Made by a program: the position numbers and the translations under genes. Below the pieces are notes generated by a model that ran no database searches, was not told the DNA's origin, and was given only the letters and a program-made list of their open reading frames with translations. A stretch of DNA of 64,000 nucleotides from Glaciimonas sp. PAMC28666. GTDB taxonomy: Bacteria; Pseudomonadota; Gammaproteobacteria; Burkholderiales; Burkholderiaceae_D. This document shows, piece by piece, positions 26,118 to 34,390 of this stretch (positions are counted from its first letter, which is position 1; each line of letters opens with the position of its first letter). The stretch is taken from contig NZ_CP070304.1 of NCBI RefSeq assembly GCF_016917355.1, positions 4,650,001 to 4,714,000 of the forward strand, in the 5' to 3' direction.

Positions 26118-26192
26118 GAATAGATATTTAAAAAAACCGCAAGAATGAATAATTCATTTTTACAGTTTAATTGAATATCTATTGAATAGATA
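26118..26192 (-). promoter_or_regulatory. Palindromic operator candidates upstream of yjjJ
   Basis: Within 75 bases before the yjjJ start are a perfect 8-bp inverted repeat TATCTATT-G-AATAGATA (26176-26192), a matching half-site GAATAGATATT (26118-26128) and a separate palindrome AATGAAT-A-ATTCATT (26144-26158). HipB operators of E. coli have the form TATCC-N8-GGATA; the first site is TATCT-N7-AGATA. Binding by the protein's own HTH is inference. Confidence 0.5.
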
Positions 26193-26194
26193 CT

Positions 26195-26607
26195 TTATCG
26201 TGATATTGATGAAGAAGGGCAAGCGTCGTGAAAGCAAATACAGAGCTTATTTCCGTCCCGATCGAAGAAGTAAGCACCGTAATAATCCGGGTGGTAGTGC
26301 GGCCTCAAACCGGGCGGCCCGTCGCAGGTCGCGCCATTCGATAACGCTTTAGCATATACGGCGTCAACAATCGCGCGGCTGGGAGCAAGCAGGGCGATCA
26401 TCTGACCATTACCAGCGGAGGCTTTTACCCGTTGAAGGGTTTGCCGATGACGAATAGCGGTCTAGGCATGTCCGGCGCAACCCAACCGGCCCACGATTTT
26501 TCAGGTTCGTTGAATTTTAAAGTCAATCCAAGAACCTGCATAATGTCGGAATAGAAATGGTACGCCGACGGAAAATCTGCCACACCAACGAAAACGTGCG
26601 AAATCAA
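26195..26607 (-). pseudogene. VOC-family (glyoxalase-like) protein, disrupted by a single-base frameshift
   Basis: The first frame from ATG 26607 encodes ISHVFVGVADFPSAYHFYSDIMQVLGLTLKFNEPEKSWAGWVAPDMPRPLFVIGKPFNG and then stops. The second frame, from about 26430 to 26195, gives VKASAGNGQMIALLAPSRAIVDAVYAKALSNGATCDGPPGLRPHYHPDYYGAYFFDRDGNKLCICFHDA. Together they make one normal VOC-superfamily domain of about 125 residues. Adding one G to the GGG run (CCC at 26428-26430 on the plus strand) would restore the frame. It is either a recent pseudogene or a sequencing error in a homopolymer. The function of the intact family member is unknown. Confidence 0.85.
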
Positions 26608-26738
26608 GCTATTTCCTTCACTGATGATTTGAATGAAAATTTAGGCTTAGTTTCGCACTTTTTTAACGCGTATTTTGACGTTCCGATGCGCGGTGTAGAG
26701 ATTTCATCAGAATAATCAAAAATACATCTGCAATCGGA

Positions 26739-27941
26739 TTACACCCGTTCCAGCACAATCGCAATTCCCTGCCCAACGCCAATACACATAGTACACAAAG
26801 CATATCGTCCGCCCGTGCGTTGCAATTGATTCGCTGCGGTCATCACTAAACGTGCGCCGGAGGCACCTAACGGATGCCCTAAAGCGATAGCACCGCCGTT
26901 GGGATTCACACGGGGGTCATCGTCTTGCAAACCCAATTGTCTGAGCACGGCCAATCCTTGCGCGGCAAACGCTTCATTTAGTTCGATGACATCGAACTGA
27001 TCAAGCCGTAAACCGGTCAGGGCCAATACTTTTAAGGTCGCAGGAAATGGTCCGATACCCATCACCCGTGGTGCCACGCCTGCGGTCGCCATGCCGACGA
27101 TGCGAACCTTTGGCGTTAAACCATATTTCGATGCGGTGCTTTCATCTGCCAACAGCAGTGCACAAGCACCGTCGTTCACGCCTGAGGCATTTCCCGCGGT
27201 CACCGTGCCATCCGCTTTAACGATGGGTTTGAGCTTGGCCAGCGCTTCCATTGAGGTAGCACGAGGATGTTCATCCTTGCTAATAATAATGGGCTCGCCT
27301 TTCTTCGGCGTGAGGGTCACCGCCGTGATTTCACTATCAAAAACACCTGCTGTTTGCGCAGCAATAGCCTTCATCTGGCTGGCGAGCGCCATTTTGTCCT
27401 GATCCGCTCGATTGATGCCGTACTCGGTGGCCACATTTTCAGCGGTTTCCGGCATGGAATCGACGCCGTACCGGGCCTTCATCAGCGCGTTGATAAAGCG
27501 CCAGCCGATGGTCGTATCTTCAATCTTTGCAGCGCGTGAAAATGCGCTCTCAGCCTTGCCCATCACGAACGGTGCACGGCTCATACTTTCAACGCCGCCA
27601 GCAATCATCAGCCCCGCTTCACCGCTCTTAATGGCCCGTGCTGCAGTGCCAATAGCATCCAAACCTGATCCGCACAAACGGTTAACCGTTCCACCGGGCA
27701 CGTCAATTGGCAGACCTGCCAGCAGTGCTGACATACGCGCAACGTTGCGATTGTCTTCGCCAGCCTGATTGGCGCAGCCGTAAATGACATCCGTAATGGC
27801 TTGCCAGTCGACCTGTGGATTGCGGGCGATCAAAGCGCGGATTGGGATCGCGCCGAGATCATCGGCGCGAACGCCCGATAAAGCGCCGCCGTAACGGCCA
27901 AAGGGCGTGCGTTGCGCATCGCAAATGAAAGCGTGGGACAT
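26739..27941 (-). CDS. pcaF: 3-oxoadipyl-CoA / acetyl-CoA thiolase
   Basis: 400 residues with the thiolase catalytic set: nucleophile C90 (NRLCGSGLDA), H356 (GGAIALGHPLGASGAR) and C386 (CTMCIGVGQG). It is the last step of the beta-ketoadipate pathway, cleaving 3-oxoadipyl-CoA into succinyl-CoA and acetyl-CoA. It lies 62 bases after pcaJ in the same direction, so pcaI-pcaJ-pcaF is one operon. The length of 400 and the RTPFGRYGGALSGVRADDLGA start are typical of PcaF. Confidence 0.93.
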   Translation of the reverse strand: MSHAFICDAQRTPFGRYGGALSGVRADDLGAIPIRALIARNPQVDWQAITDVIYGCANQAGEDNRNVARMSALLAGLPIDVPGGTVNRLCGSGLDAIGTAARAIKSGEAGLMIAGGVESMSRAPFVMGKAESAFSRAAKIEDTTIGWRFINALMKARYGVDSMPETAENVATEYGINRADQDKMALASQMKAIAAQTAGVFDSEITAVTLTPKKGEPIIISKDEHPRATSMEALAKLKPIVKADGTVTAGNASGVNDGACALLLADESTASKYGLTPKVRIVGMATAGVAPRVMGIGPFPATLKVLALTGLRLDQFDVIELNEAFAAQGLAVLRQLGLQDDDPRVNPNGGAIALGHPLGASGARLVMTAANQLQRTGGRYALCTMCIGVGQGIAIVLERV

Positions 27942-28003
27942 GACTATCTCCGTGGACTAAATGGTTAGAATATTATTATTCGAAAGATGTTCGTTGCGCT
28001 CGC

Positions 28004-28648
28004 TTAGCGCGCCTGATTGATCAGTGTCACTGAAGTCAATTTTTGCAGGTCGTCGAACGTCATTCCTTCGACTATTTCGATCACTTTAGCACCTTCTTGG
28101 TCAAGATCGATGACCGCTAAATCGGTATAGATGCGACTCACGCACGCCACTCCGGTTAGCGGATACGTGCAAGCTTGCACCAGTTTGCTTTCGCCCGATT
28201 TGGTCAGATGTTCCATCATCACAAAGGTTTTCTTGGCACCGATTGCCAGATCCATCGCGCCGCCGACTGCCGGTATGGCATCCGGTGCGCCAGTATGCCA
28301 GTTTGCCAGATCACCACTGACCGAAACCTGAAACGCACCCAATACGCACACATCCAGGTGCCCGCCACGCATCATCGCAAAACTATCGGCATGGTGGAAA
28401 TAACAACCACCGTCCAACAATGTCACAGGCTGCTTGCCCGCATTGATGAGATCGTAATCTTCTTCGCCCGCAACAGGCGCAGGGCCCATGCCGATGACAC
28501 CATTTTCGCTGTGTAAAATAACTTCCCGGTCGCTCGGTAAATGATTCGCCACCAACGTCGGCAATCCGATGCCAAGGTTAACTACCGCGCCGTCCGGGAT
28601 ATCCTGCGCCACGCGCTGCGCCATTTGTTCTCTGGTCCATTTGCTCAT
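28004..28648 (-). CDS. pcaJ: 3-oxoadipate CoA-transferase subunit B
   Basis: 214 residues of the CoA-transferase beta family; the catalytic Glu is E48 in LHSENGVIGMG. With PcaI it moves CoA from succinyl-CoA to 3-oxoadipate. The start MSKWTREQMAQRV (28648) was chosen by family; the frame is open to 28699, which adds 17 residues without similarity. The gap to pcaI is 117 bases, long for this pair, and holds the palindrome CCGGATGCATCCGG at 28721-28734. Confidence 0.92.
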   Translation of the reverse strand: MSKWTREQMAQRVAQDIPDGAVVNLGIGLPTLVANHLPSDREVILHSENGVIGMGPAPVAGEEDYDLINAGKQPVTLLDGGCYFHHADSFAMMRGGHLDVCVLGAFQVSVSGDLANWHTGAPDAIPAVGGAMDLAIGAKKTFVMMEHLTKSGESKLVQACTYPLTGVACVSRIYTDLAVIDLDQEGAKVIEIVEGMTFDDLQKLTSVTLINQAR

Positions 28649-28720
28649 TTTATTCTCGCTTATTCTGGTATGCGGCTGGCTGAAACTGGTATCGTCCATT
28701 TTTCGCCGCTGGTTATCCGA

Positions 28721-28734
28721 CCGGATGCATCCGG
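28721..28734. repeat. 14-bp palindrome between pcaI and pcaJ
   Basis: CCGGATGCATCCGG is self-complementary over its full length and lies in the spacer of the operon. It may form an mRNA hairpin or bind a protein; there is no T tract. Confidence 0.4.
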
Positions 28735-28765
28735 CGATGATGTGCCTAAACTGATGCTGGCGAAG

Positions 28766-29464
28766 TTAAGCGGCTTTAAAGCCGGCCGGTCCGGTCGCAG
28801 TACGTGGAACCTCAACGACCCGCTGCACATATAGTCCGGGCGTAATAACCGCTTCTGGATCAAGACTGCCTAACGCGACGATTTCATGAACCGATGCAAT
28901 TGTCACCTTCGCTGCGCTCGCCATTATCGGGCCAAAGTTACGCGCTGTTTTGCGATACGTCAGGTTGCCCCAACGGTCCCCAAACTCTGCCTTGATCAAA
29001 GCGAAATCGGCATGAATCGGACTTTCCAGCACATACATGCGACCATCGATTTCCCGGGTTTCCTTGCCTTCCGCCAGCAAGGTTCCAAAACCGGTAGGGG
29101 TAAAGAACGCACCGATTCCAGCACCGGCGGCACGGATGCGTTCAGCGAGATTGCCTTGTGGAACCAGTTCCAGCTCCAGTTTGCCGGAACGATATAAGGC
29201 GTCGAATATATGCGAGTCAGCCTGACGCGGGAAGGAGCAAATGATTTTGCGCACCTGGCCTGCCTTGAGAAGGGCGGCCAATCCGGTTTCACCGTTACCA
29301 GCATTGTTGTTAACGATGACCAAATCTTTTGCGCCGTGCGCAATCAGGCCATCGATCAATTCGGCAGGTTGTCCAGCCCCACCAAAGCCGCCGATCATGA
29401 TCGTTGCACCATCATGAATAGTTGCCAGCGCTTCTCTAACTGAAGGAATAATTTTGTTAATCAT
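28766..29464 (-). CDS. pcaI: 3-oxoadipate CoA-transferase subunit A
   Basis: 232 residues of the CoA-transferase alpha family: GGFGGAGQPAELIDGLIA near the N-terminus, NNNAGNGETGLAALL, FPRQADSHIF, GLYVQRVVEV. It is the first gene of the pca operon on the minus strand and forms a heteromer with PcaJ. The upstream 100 bases contain GTTC/GAAC elements. No other pca genes (pcaHG, B, C, D) are here; an AAHS transporter at the right edge and an IclR regulator 2 kb away fit the pathway. Confidence 0.92.
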   Translation of the reverse strand: MINKIIPSVREALATIHDGATIMIGGFGGAGQPAELIDGLIAHGAKDLVIVNNNAGNGETGLAALLKAGQVRKIICSFPRQADSHIFDALYRSGKLELELVPQGNLAERIRAAGAGIGAFFTPTGFGTLLAEGKETREIDGRMYVLESPIHADFALIKAEFGDRWGNLTYRKTARNFGPIMASAAKVTIASVHEIVALGSLDPEAVITPGLYVQRVVEVPRTATGPAGFKAA

Positions 29465-29502
29465 GGTTTTTTTATGAACGTTGGGTTGAAATATCGTTTA
29501 AA

Positions 29503-29536
29503 GTTCTTATAGTGAACAAATATTCGTCCTTAGAAC
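29503..29536 (-). promoter_or_regulatory. Possible PcaR/IclR-type operator before pcaI
   Basis: GTTC (29503-29506), seven bases, GAAC (29514-29517) and a second GAAC at 29533-29536 lie 40-70 bases upstream of pcaI; AAGTTCT and AGAACTT also form an exact inverted repeat. PcaU/PcaR regulators bind repeated GTTCG-like elements, but the match is loose. Confidence 0.25.
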
Positions 29537-29951
29537 TTATTAAGCTAGAATAGACATCGGGCGCGTGGTTGTCAACGTTTGTTCGCATGCGTTTTGGTTG
29601 TTTTGTTGTTAATGAAGACGGACGGCGGAATGCACAACCGTGTAGAAACGCAGCCCATATCTTGCAACCGCACGCGTCCGTACGGATTGCCAGGCCGGCG
29701 ATGCGAGAAACGGCGGCTAAGAGTAGACATGGTCATCGAGTATAAGAACGATTGTGATGCCGTAAGTCGTGATGGGAATTAAACAATGGATCGTGACTAA
29801 TTGAGCGCGATAGCTGGCCGAACGTGACCACCTGTAGAGGAAATGTCAGGTGATTTCGCCAAGATAGCCAAACCCACCTGCAATAAGTTGATGTGATGAC
29901 GCGTCTTCATCAGGCGCCATGATATCGGGCAGAGGGATTGCTACCGACCGT
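29537..29951. other. Intergenic region between pcaI and the SDR gene
   Basis: Except for a possible operator next to pcaI, I see nothing that can be named. A plus-strand frame at 29579-29782 has no family similarity and no ribosome-binding site, and was not called. Confidence 0.3.
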
Positions 29952-30731
29952 TTAATTGGAAGCCAGATCGTTTTTTGGCTTCGTCATCTTCGCTAACTGG
30001 TTAAACATGAATTGAGGAGCAAGGCGGCTCATCATCTTCAGTACGTTAGCAAGGCCGGGCCGAATTTCCAGCTTGCCCGCTTCTATCCCGGCGATCGCAC
30101 GATCGACAAGCACCTTCACGTCCATTCCCTTTTGGCCCTTCATTTCCTCCGCAAATTCTCCCCGGAACAACGGCGTTTCGACTCCGGGAGGGGCCAGCTC
30201 AATCACAGTAACGTTGGTCCCTTTGAGCTGCGCGCGCAAAGATTGGGTGTATGAATGAATAGCGGCCTTGGTGGCGCAATAGACTGGCGATATTGACATA
30301 GGGATGAAAGCGAGCCCAGACGAGACGTTGACAATCAGCGCGCCATTACGCGTTTTGAGATGGGGCAAGAACTGCTGAATCATCCGCACCGGCCCGCTCA
30401 AGTTGATCTCGATCTCGCGTGTGACATCGTTCAGATCGCGGTGTAGATTAAGGTTTAGGTTGCGCATTATTCCAGCGTTGTTGATGAGCGTGTCGAGTGC
30501 TGGAAACTGGGTGAGCACCATCTCAAACAATATAGCGATAGCGGCGGGATCGCTCACATCGCTCTTAATGGTATGCACGCCAGGAAGTAGCTGCTTAGTT
30601 TCATCCAGCTTCTCTTGATCACGGCCAGTGACGATTACGGTATTGCCTCGTCGGTGAAGTTGCTTCGCCAATTCAAGTCCGATACCGCTCGTACCTCCTG
30701 TTATCAGGATCGTTTTATTCGCCAACTCCAT
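29952..30731 (-). CDS. Short-chain dehydrogenase/reductase, DltE-like
   Basis: 259 residues of the classical SDR family: NAD(P) motif TGGTSGIG (residues 11-18), NNAG, catalytic S-Y-K with SS (VNVSSGLAFIP), YCATK. Substrate unknown. The gene diverges from the HxlR regulator and is preceded by its likely operator, so it is probably the target of that regulator. The SDR/HxlR pairing is common in proteobacteria. The C-terminal extension ending KMTKPKNDLASN is family-typical for DltE-like proteins. Confidence 0.88.
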   Translation of the reverse strand: MELANKTILITGGTSGIGLELAKQLHRRGNTVIVTGRDQEKLDETKQLLPGVHTIKSDVSDPAAIAILFEMVLTQFPALDTLINNAGIMRNLNLNLHRDLNDVTREIEINLSGPVRMIQQFLPHLKTRNGALIVNVSSGLAFIPMSISPVYCATKAAIHSYTQSLRAQLKGTNVTVIELAPPGVETPLFRGEFAEEMKGQKGMDVKVLVDRAIAGIEAGKLEIRPGLANVLKMMSRLAPQFMFNQLAKMTKPKNDLASN

Positions 30732-30784
30732 ATAGTTCTCCTTACCTTTTATTAATCGTACTTGCTCTGCCTATTATTGCGCTA

Positions 30785-30868
30785 TACACTCTCTAAAAGA
30801 AAGTAGGCACGAAAAAGTTTCATACCTCCCTAAAAGAGAGTGTAAAAAGAGAGTTTGATAAAGAGAGT
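30785..30868. promoter_or_regulatory. HxlR operator region between the divergent SDR and regulator genes
   Basis: TACACTCTCT (30785-30794) and its exact inverse AGAGAGTGTA (30835-30844) enclose 40 bases; further AGAGAGT copies stand at 30848-30854 and 30862-30868. The first arm continues as ACTCTCT-AAA-AGAAAGT, nearly symmetric. This is a plausible binding site of the adjacent HxlR protein controlling both genes. Confidence 0.55.
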
Positions 30869-30873
30869 TAAGA

Positions 30874-31311
30874 ATGGCAAAAATTTCGCAGTTCACCGAG
30901 GCGCAAGTTGCAGCGGCAAAATTTTATGCCGCGCAAACGCCACCCGACGATCTCGATCCCAGGATTGAAAGCTTAGTAAAGGATTTAATCGGAAAAGTGG
31001 CTGACAAATGGACGATGCTGATTCTTGAGGTATTAACGGAAAAAGGCGAACTGCGATTCACTCGCTTAAGCGAATTTGTCGAAGGTATCAGCCAAAAAAT
31101 GCTTACGCAGACTTTGCGCCACATGGAACGCGATGGCTTGATTAAGAGGACCGTGCATCCCGTCGTGCCGCCAAAAGTCGAATATAAATTAACGCCTCTA
31201 GGCCTCAGCCTTGGCGCGGCTTTCTGCGGAGTATGGGTATGGGTCGCCGAAAACCTCAACCAGGTCGAGAAGGCGCGCAGCGAGTTTGACGGCAAGGCCA
31301 AGAGCGGCTGA
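30874..31311 (+). CDS. HxlR-family transcriptional regulator
   Basis: 145 residues with a winged helix of the HxlR type: LIGKVADKWTMLILEVLTEKGELRFTRLSEFVEGISQKMLTQTLRHMERDGLIKRTVHPVVPPKVEYKLTPLG. These regulators sense reactive aldehydes, thiols or other stress signals, often through Cys. One Cys occurs, in the C-terminal helix (FCGVWVWV). It is divergent from the SDR gene, and inverted repeats lie between them. Confidence 0.88.
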   Translation: MAKISQFTEAQVAAAKFYAAQTPPDDLDPRIESLVKDLIGKVADKWTMLILEVLTEKGELRFTRLSEFVEGISQKMLTQTLRHMERDGLIKRTVHPVVPPKVEYKLTPLGLSLGAAFCGVWVWVAENLNQVEKARSEFDGKAKSG

Positions 31312-31493
31312 TTAACGGCCGAACGAACGGAGGGCACAGTCCCGCACGCGTAAAAGACGTGACATTGCAAGAGTCAAACTTTTCGGTGTCCATCGGGCGG
31401 CCCTCAATAGGGCACTCAAACGAGAAGCAGCGCCGTAAGCCAAAGTTTGTTTGTCAGAACACAGAACACAGAAGATTAGAAAGAGCACCTACC

Positions 31494-32369
31494 ATGTCAG
31501 TTCCTGTCACCTTGGTTGATTCAGTTACCTCCGTCGTTGATCCGGCCGATACGGTGCCGGCTGAATCCCCGTTACTATCCACGTCGCTCACGTCTGACCA
31601 ACCAAAACCCGGCGATAGTTATGTGCAGTCGTTCGCACGGGGCCTCGCTGTGTTGCGCAGTTTTGGTGCCGATGCGCCAGCGCAAACGCTCACGGAAGTA
31701 GCAGAACGTGCCGCTTTGACGCGGGCCGGAGCCCGTCGTATTTTGCTGACCTTATTACATCTGGGCTATGTCGCAACAGAAGGGCGCTTGTTTCGTTTGA
31801 CGCCGAAGGTATTGGAACTTGGGTTTGCTTATTTGTCGTCTTTGCCGGTATGGACCCAGGCGCAGCCGGTGATGGAAGACCTGGTAGAAAGTTTGCGGCA
31901 ATCTTGTTCCGCAGCGGTGCTGGACGGCGATGAAATTGTCTATATTCTGCGCGTGCCTGCGCATAAAATTATGTCGATCAACCTCGGCGTTGGTAGTCGT
32001 TTACCCGCTTACTGTACTTCCATGGGCCGCGTTTTACTGGCTGGTTCGCCGCCAGCCACATTGCGCGCCCGCCTCAACGAGATGGCACGCACCCGGCACA
32101 CGCCACACACCATCGTCGATCCGGCCCAATTGGAGGCCGCAATCGTTCAGGTCAGAGTGCAGGGATGGAGTCTGGTAAGAGAGGAACTGGAACCAGGATT
32201 GGTATCAATGGCGGCCCCAATTGTGGATCGAAACGGCCGGGTAGTTGCAGCAATCAACATCAGTGGACAAGCAAATAATCCGAGTCCAACGCAGTTATTG
32301 GAAACCTGCTTACCCGCGTTATTGGCGGCTGCGGCCAAAATTAACATATTGGTGCGGGCACAACCGTAA
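31494..32369 (+). CDS. IclR-family transcriptional regulator, PcaR/PobR type
   Basis: 291 residues: a roughly 40-residue variable, Pro/Ser-rich leader, a winged helix (SYVQSFARGLAVLRSFGADAPAQTLTEVAERAALTRAGARRILLTLLHLGYV) and an effector domain (LRQSCSAAVLDGDEIVYILRVP, AYCTSMGRVLLAG, REELEPGLVSMAAPIVDRNGRVVAAINISG). These are the hallmarks of IclR regulators of the beta-ketoadipate or 4-hydroxybenzoate pathway (PcaR, PcaU, PobR). The frame is open to 31359, but ATG 31494 with AAAGAG upstream is taken. It is likely to control pcaIJF 2 kb away on the other strand. Confidence 0.85.
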   Translation: MSVPVTLVDSVTSVVDPADTVPAESPLLSTSLTSDQPKPGDSYVQSFARGLAVLRSFGADAPAQTLTEVAERAALTRAGARRILLTLLHLGYVATEGRLFRLTPKVLELGFAYLSSLPVWTQAQPVMEDLVESLRQSCSAAVLDGDEIVYILRVPAHKIMSINLGVGSRLPAYCTSMGRVLLAGSPPATLRARLNEMARTRHTPHTIVDPAQLEAAIVQVRVQGWSLVREELEPGLVSMAAPIVDRNGRVVAAINISGQANNPSPTQLLETCLPALLAAAAKINILVRAQP

Positions 32370-32452
32370 GCTGAGTACGGTGAATAAGGTACGGCAGTGA
32401 TGTCGGACCAATTCGGTTAAATAGCGACTGGCCCGGCATCTTGTAGCAAAAC

Positions 32453-33823
32453 TTAATGCAAGAGCTGCCAAAGTATCAATGTGCCAGCCAGTCCGACCAC
32501 CGAGACAATGGTCTGCAATACCGACCAGACCCACAGAGTTTGTTTCAGCTGCAATCCGAAGAATTCTTTCACCATCCAGAACCCAGCATCATTCACGTGA
32601 CAGAAAAACACTGAACCGGCACCGATTGACAGCGCGATCAACGAACCTTCCGTCGCCGTCATACCCATCGCCAGCGGTGCCAGAATACCTGCCGTGGTGG
32701 TAGTCGCCACGGTGGCGGAGCCAGTCGCCTGACGCAGCGCCACAGCGATTAACCATGCCAGCAAAATATATGGCAGATGGGCCATCTCCGCCGCCTTACT
32801 GATTGTCGTGCTCATGCCCGCATCCAGTAACGTCTGTTTCAGACCGCCACCGGCGCCGATGGTCAATAGCAGCACGGCAATCGGGGCCAGGCTTTTGCGC
32901 AATAAATCACCGACGCGCTCACGTGGCAAGCCGCTGCCCCAGCCCAAAAAGATCACCGCCGCCAATACCGCAAGTCCCAGCGCCACTAATGGTTCACCAA
33001 GGAATTTCAACATCAAAGCCAGCTGACTTTCTTTTGGCATCGCTACTTTCGCCAATGTGCTGCCTAACATCAGAATCACCGGCAATAAAATAATGAGTAA
33101 CGACAGCGCGAAACTCGGCTGCTGGTTCTTAGTTTCTTTAGCGCTATAAACGGCACCCATCGTGGCAGGCAGTTCAATCGGCATGCGACGCGACAACCAG
33201 ATTCCGTATACAGGACCCGCCAGAATGACGGCGGGCACGGCAATGATAAAACCCAGCAACATCGTTAGCCCGAGATCAGCATGCAAAGCGCTGACAGCGA
33301 TCAGCGGCCCCGGATGCGGTGGCATCAACGCATGCAGCGTCGTCATCCCAGCCAGTGCGGGAATCGCAATCTTCAACAACGGTTGACCAGAGCGGCGCGC
33401 AATCACGAAAATGATCGGCACCATCATTACCAGACCGACTTCGAAGAACAGCGGCAGACCAATGACCATCGCCACCAACGCCATTACCCATGGAAGAGAG
33501 CGCCCGTTGGCCTTGCTCAGCAGTGTGGTTGCGATTCTGTCAGCCGCACCGGACACGGCCATGAGCGCACCCAGCATAGCGCCGAGCGCAATGATAATGC
33601 CGGCTTCGCCCAAAATGCCACCGGCACCTTTACTAAAAGCTTTAGCAACTAATTCAGGAGGTAATCCCGCCCCAATGCCCGCGATAAAAGTACCGACAAG
33701 AATCGACAGAAAAGGCGGCAACTTGGTCGCGCTGATAAGGAAAATAATGGCCCCAATCGCCACCGCACAACAAACAATAAGACGGGTATCGTGGGCGATC
33801 CACAAGGCGTTTGACAGATCCAA
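32453..33823 (-). CDS. Gluconate:H+ symporter (GntP family)
   Basis: A 456-residue membrane protein with about 12-14 predicted helices and the GntP-family sequences GLPLFFEVGLVMMVPIIF, MPPHPGPLIAV and TGSATVATTTTAGI, which form the substrate path. It imports gluconate or a related sugar acid with protons. No gluconate kinase or regulator is adjacent; the neighbouring IclR gene belongs to a different pathway. Length is normal for the family. Confidence 0.9.
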   Translation of the reverse strand: MDLSNALWIAHDTRLIVCCAVAIGAIIFLISATKLPPFLSILVGTFIAGIGAGLPPELVAKAFSKGAGGILGEAGIIIALGAMLGALMAVSGAADRIATTLLSKANGRSLPWVMALVAMVIGLPLFFEVGLVMMVPIIFVIARRSGQPLLKIAIPALAGMTTLHALMPPHPGPLIAVSALHADLGLTMLLGFIIAVPAVILAGPVYGIWLSRRMPIELPATMGAVYSAKETKNQQPSFALSLLIILLPVILMLGSTLAKVAMPKESQLALMLKFLGEPLVALGLAVLAAVIFLGWGSGLPRERVGDLLRKSLAPIAVLLLTIGAGGGLKQTLLDAGMSTTISKAAEMAHLPYILLAWLIAVALRQATGSATVATTTTAGILAPLAMGMTATEGSLIALSIGAGSVFFCHVNDAGFWMVKEFFGLQLKQTLWVWSVLQTIVSVVGLAGTLILWQLLH

Positions 33824-34071
33824 CGGTATCTCCTTCGGGTGATATTTTTAAAATTAGGCGCTACGATATACTATTTTCCCTTGGCTGACCGACGTCCTTG
33901 ATCACAAATGGGTTATCCAGCGCGATTGGCCTATGGTTTGTACCTTTTCGGATAAGAAGTTTTAGGAGTAATGCCCTAAAAGTGGCCCTCAATGCTTCGC
34001 ACCATGGCGACCAGGCGCGGATAATCGTTAAACGCTTTCCAGAAGTTGCCGCAATGATCTATACTTCTTTC
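33824..34071. other. Intergenic region gntP / leader RNA
   Basis: The end of the gntP upstream region plus a candidate promoter for the leader RNA: TTTCCA (34036-34041), 18 bases, TATACT (34060-34065). No ORF is seen. Confidence 0.35.
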
Positions 34072-34303
34072 GTCCCTGAAAAGGGAACGGGTTTAGCAGC
34101 CTGACCGCAATCGAGCGCACAAACGGCTTCACGCCGTATCTTTACGTGTGTCTGCCTTCGTTCGCCCTCAAAGGGCGGCGGTGGTGGGGAAGCCTTCGGG
34201 CTTGCTGGGTTTTCTTCTTTTGCTCCAGTCTGCTAACCCCGCTATTTGCCGCCCACCCTACTTAGCAGCGGGGCGCGGTATCACCGCAAAAAAGGAATTA
34301 ATA
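34072..34303 (+). ncRNA. Highly structured leader RNA with alternative pairing, C4-like layout
   Basis: Between a candidate promoter and the ATG at 34304 lie at least five local hairpins: GTCCC/GGGAAC (34072-34088), ACGGC/GCCGT (34123-34137), GCCCT/AGGGC (34164-34176), AAGCC-TTCG-GGCTT (34190-34203, a UUCG tetraloop) and GCGGT/ACCGC (34275-34287). A central CTGCTAACCCCGCT (34230-34243) can pair upstream with GGGTTTAGCAG (34089-34099) or downstream with TTAGCAG (34262-34268) or AGCGGGG (34267-34273), and GGGCGGC (34173-34179) with GCCGCCC (34248-34254). Two copies of TTAGCAG compete for one partner. The layout, structured RNA before a small ORF coupled to a second ORF, is like phage c4-icd-ant, but no sequence homology is claimed. 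Confidence 0.55.
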
Positions 34304-34390
34304 ATGTTCAGCACCATCTTATCTATCTCACGTCGTTTTACTATCGTTAAGTCCTGCACCGCTCTCACCGGCCGGGGAGCACAATCATGA
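34304..34390 (+). CDS. 28-residue peptide in the leader of the next ORF
   Basis: ATG 34304, preceded by AAAAAAGGAA, opens MFSTILSISRRFTIVKSCTA... and ends with TGA at 34388-34390, which overlaps the ATG (34387) of the next gene as ATGA. The frame is open upstream to 34148 across the structured RNA, so an 80-residue form cannot be excluded. The product is basic and amphipathic. Its main role could be to let ribosomes reach the following gene. Confidence 0.5.
   Translation: MFSTILSISRRFTIVKSCTALTGRGAQS

Noticed and set aside
29579-29782. Plus-strand ORF of 67 codons
   Set aside because: No ribosome-binding site, no family resemblance, and composition of a random frame.
34148-34390. 80-codon ORF as the main product of the leader
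   Set aside because: The stretch is dominated by exact hairpins and the well-placed ribosome-binding site is at 34304; kept only as an alternative.
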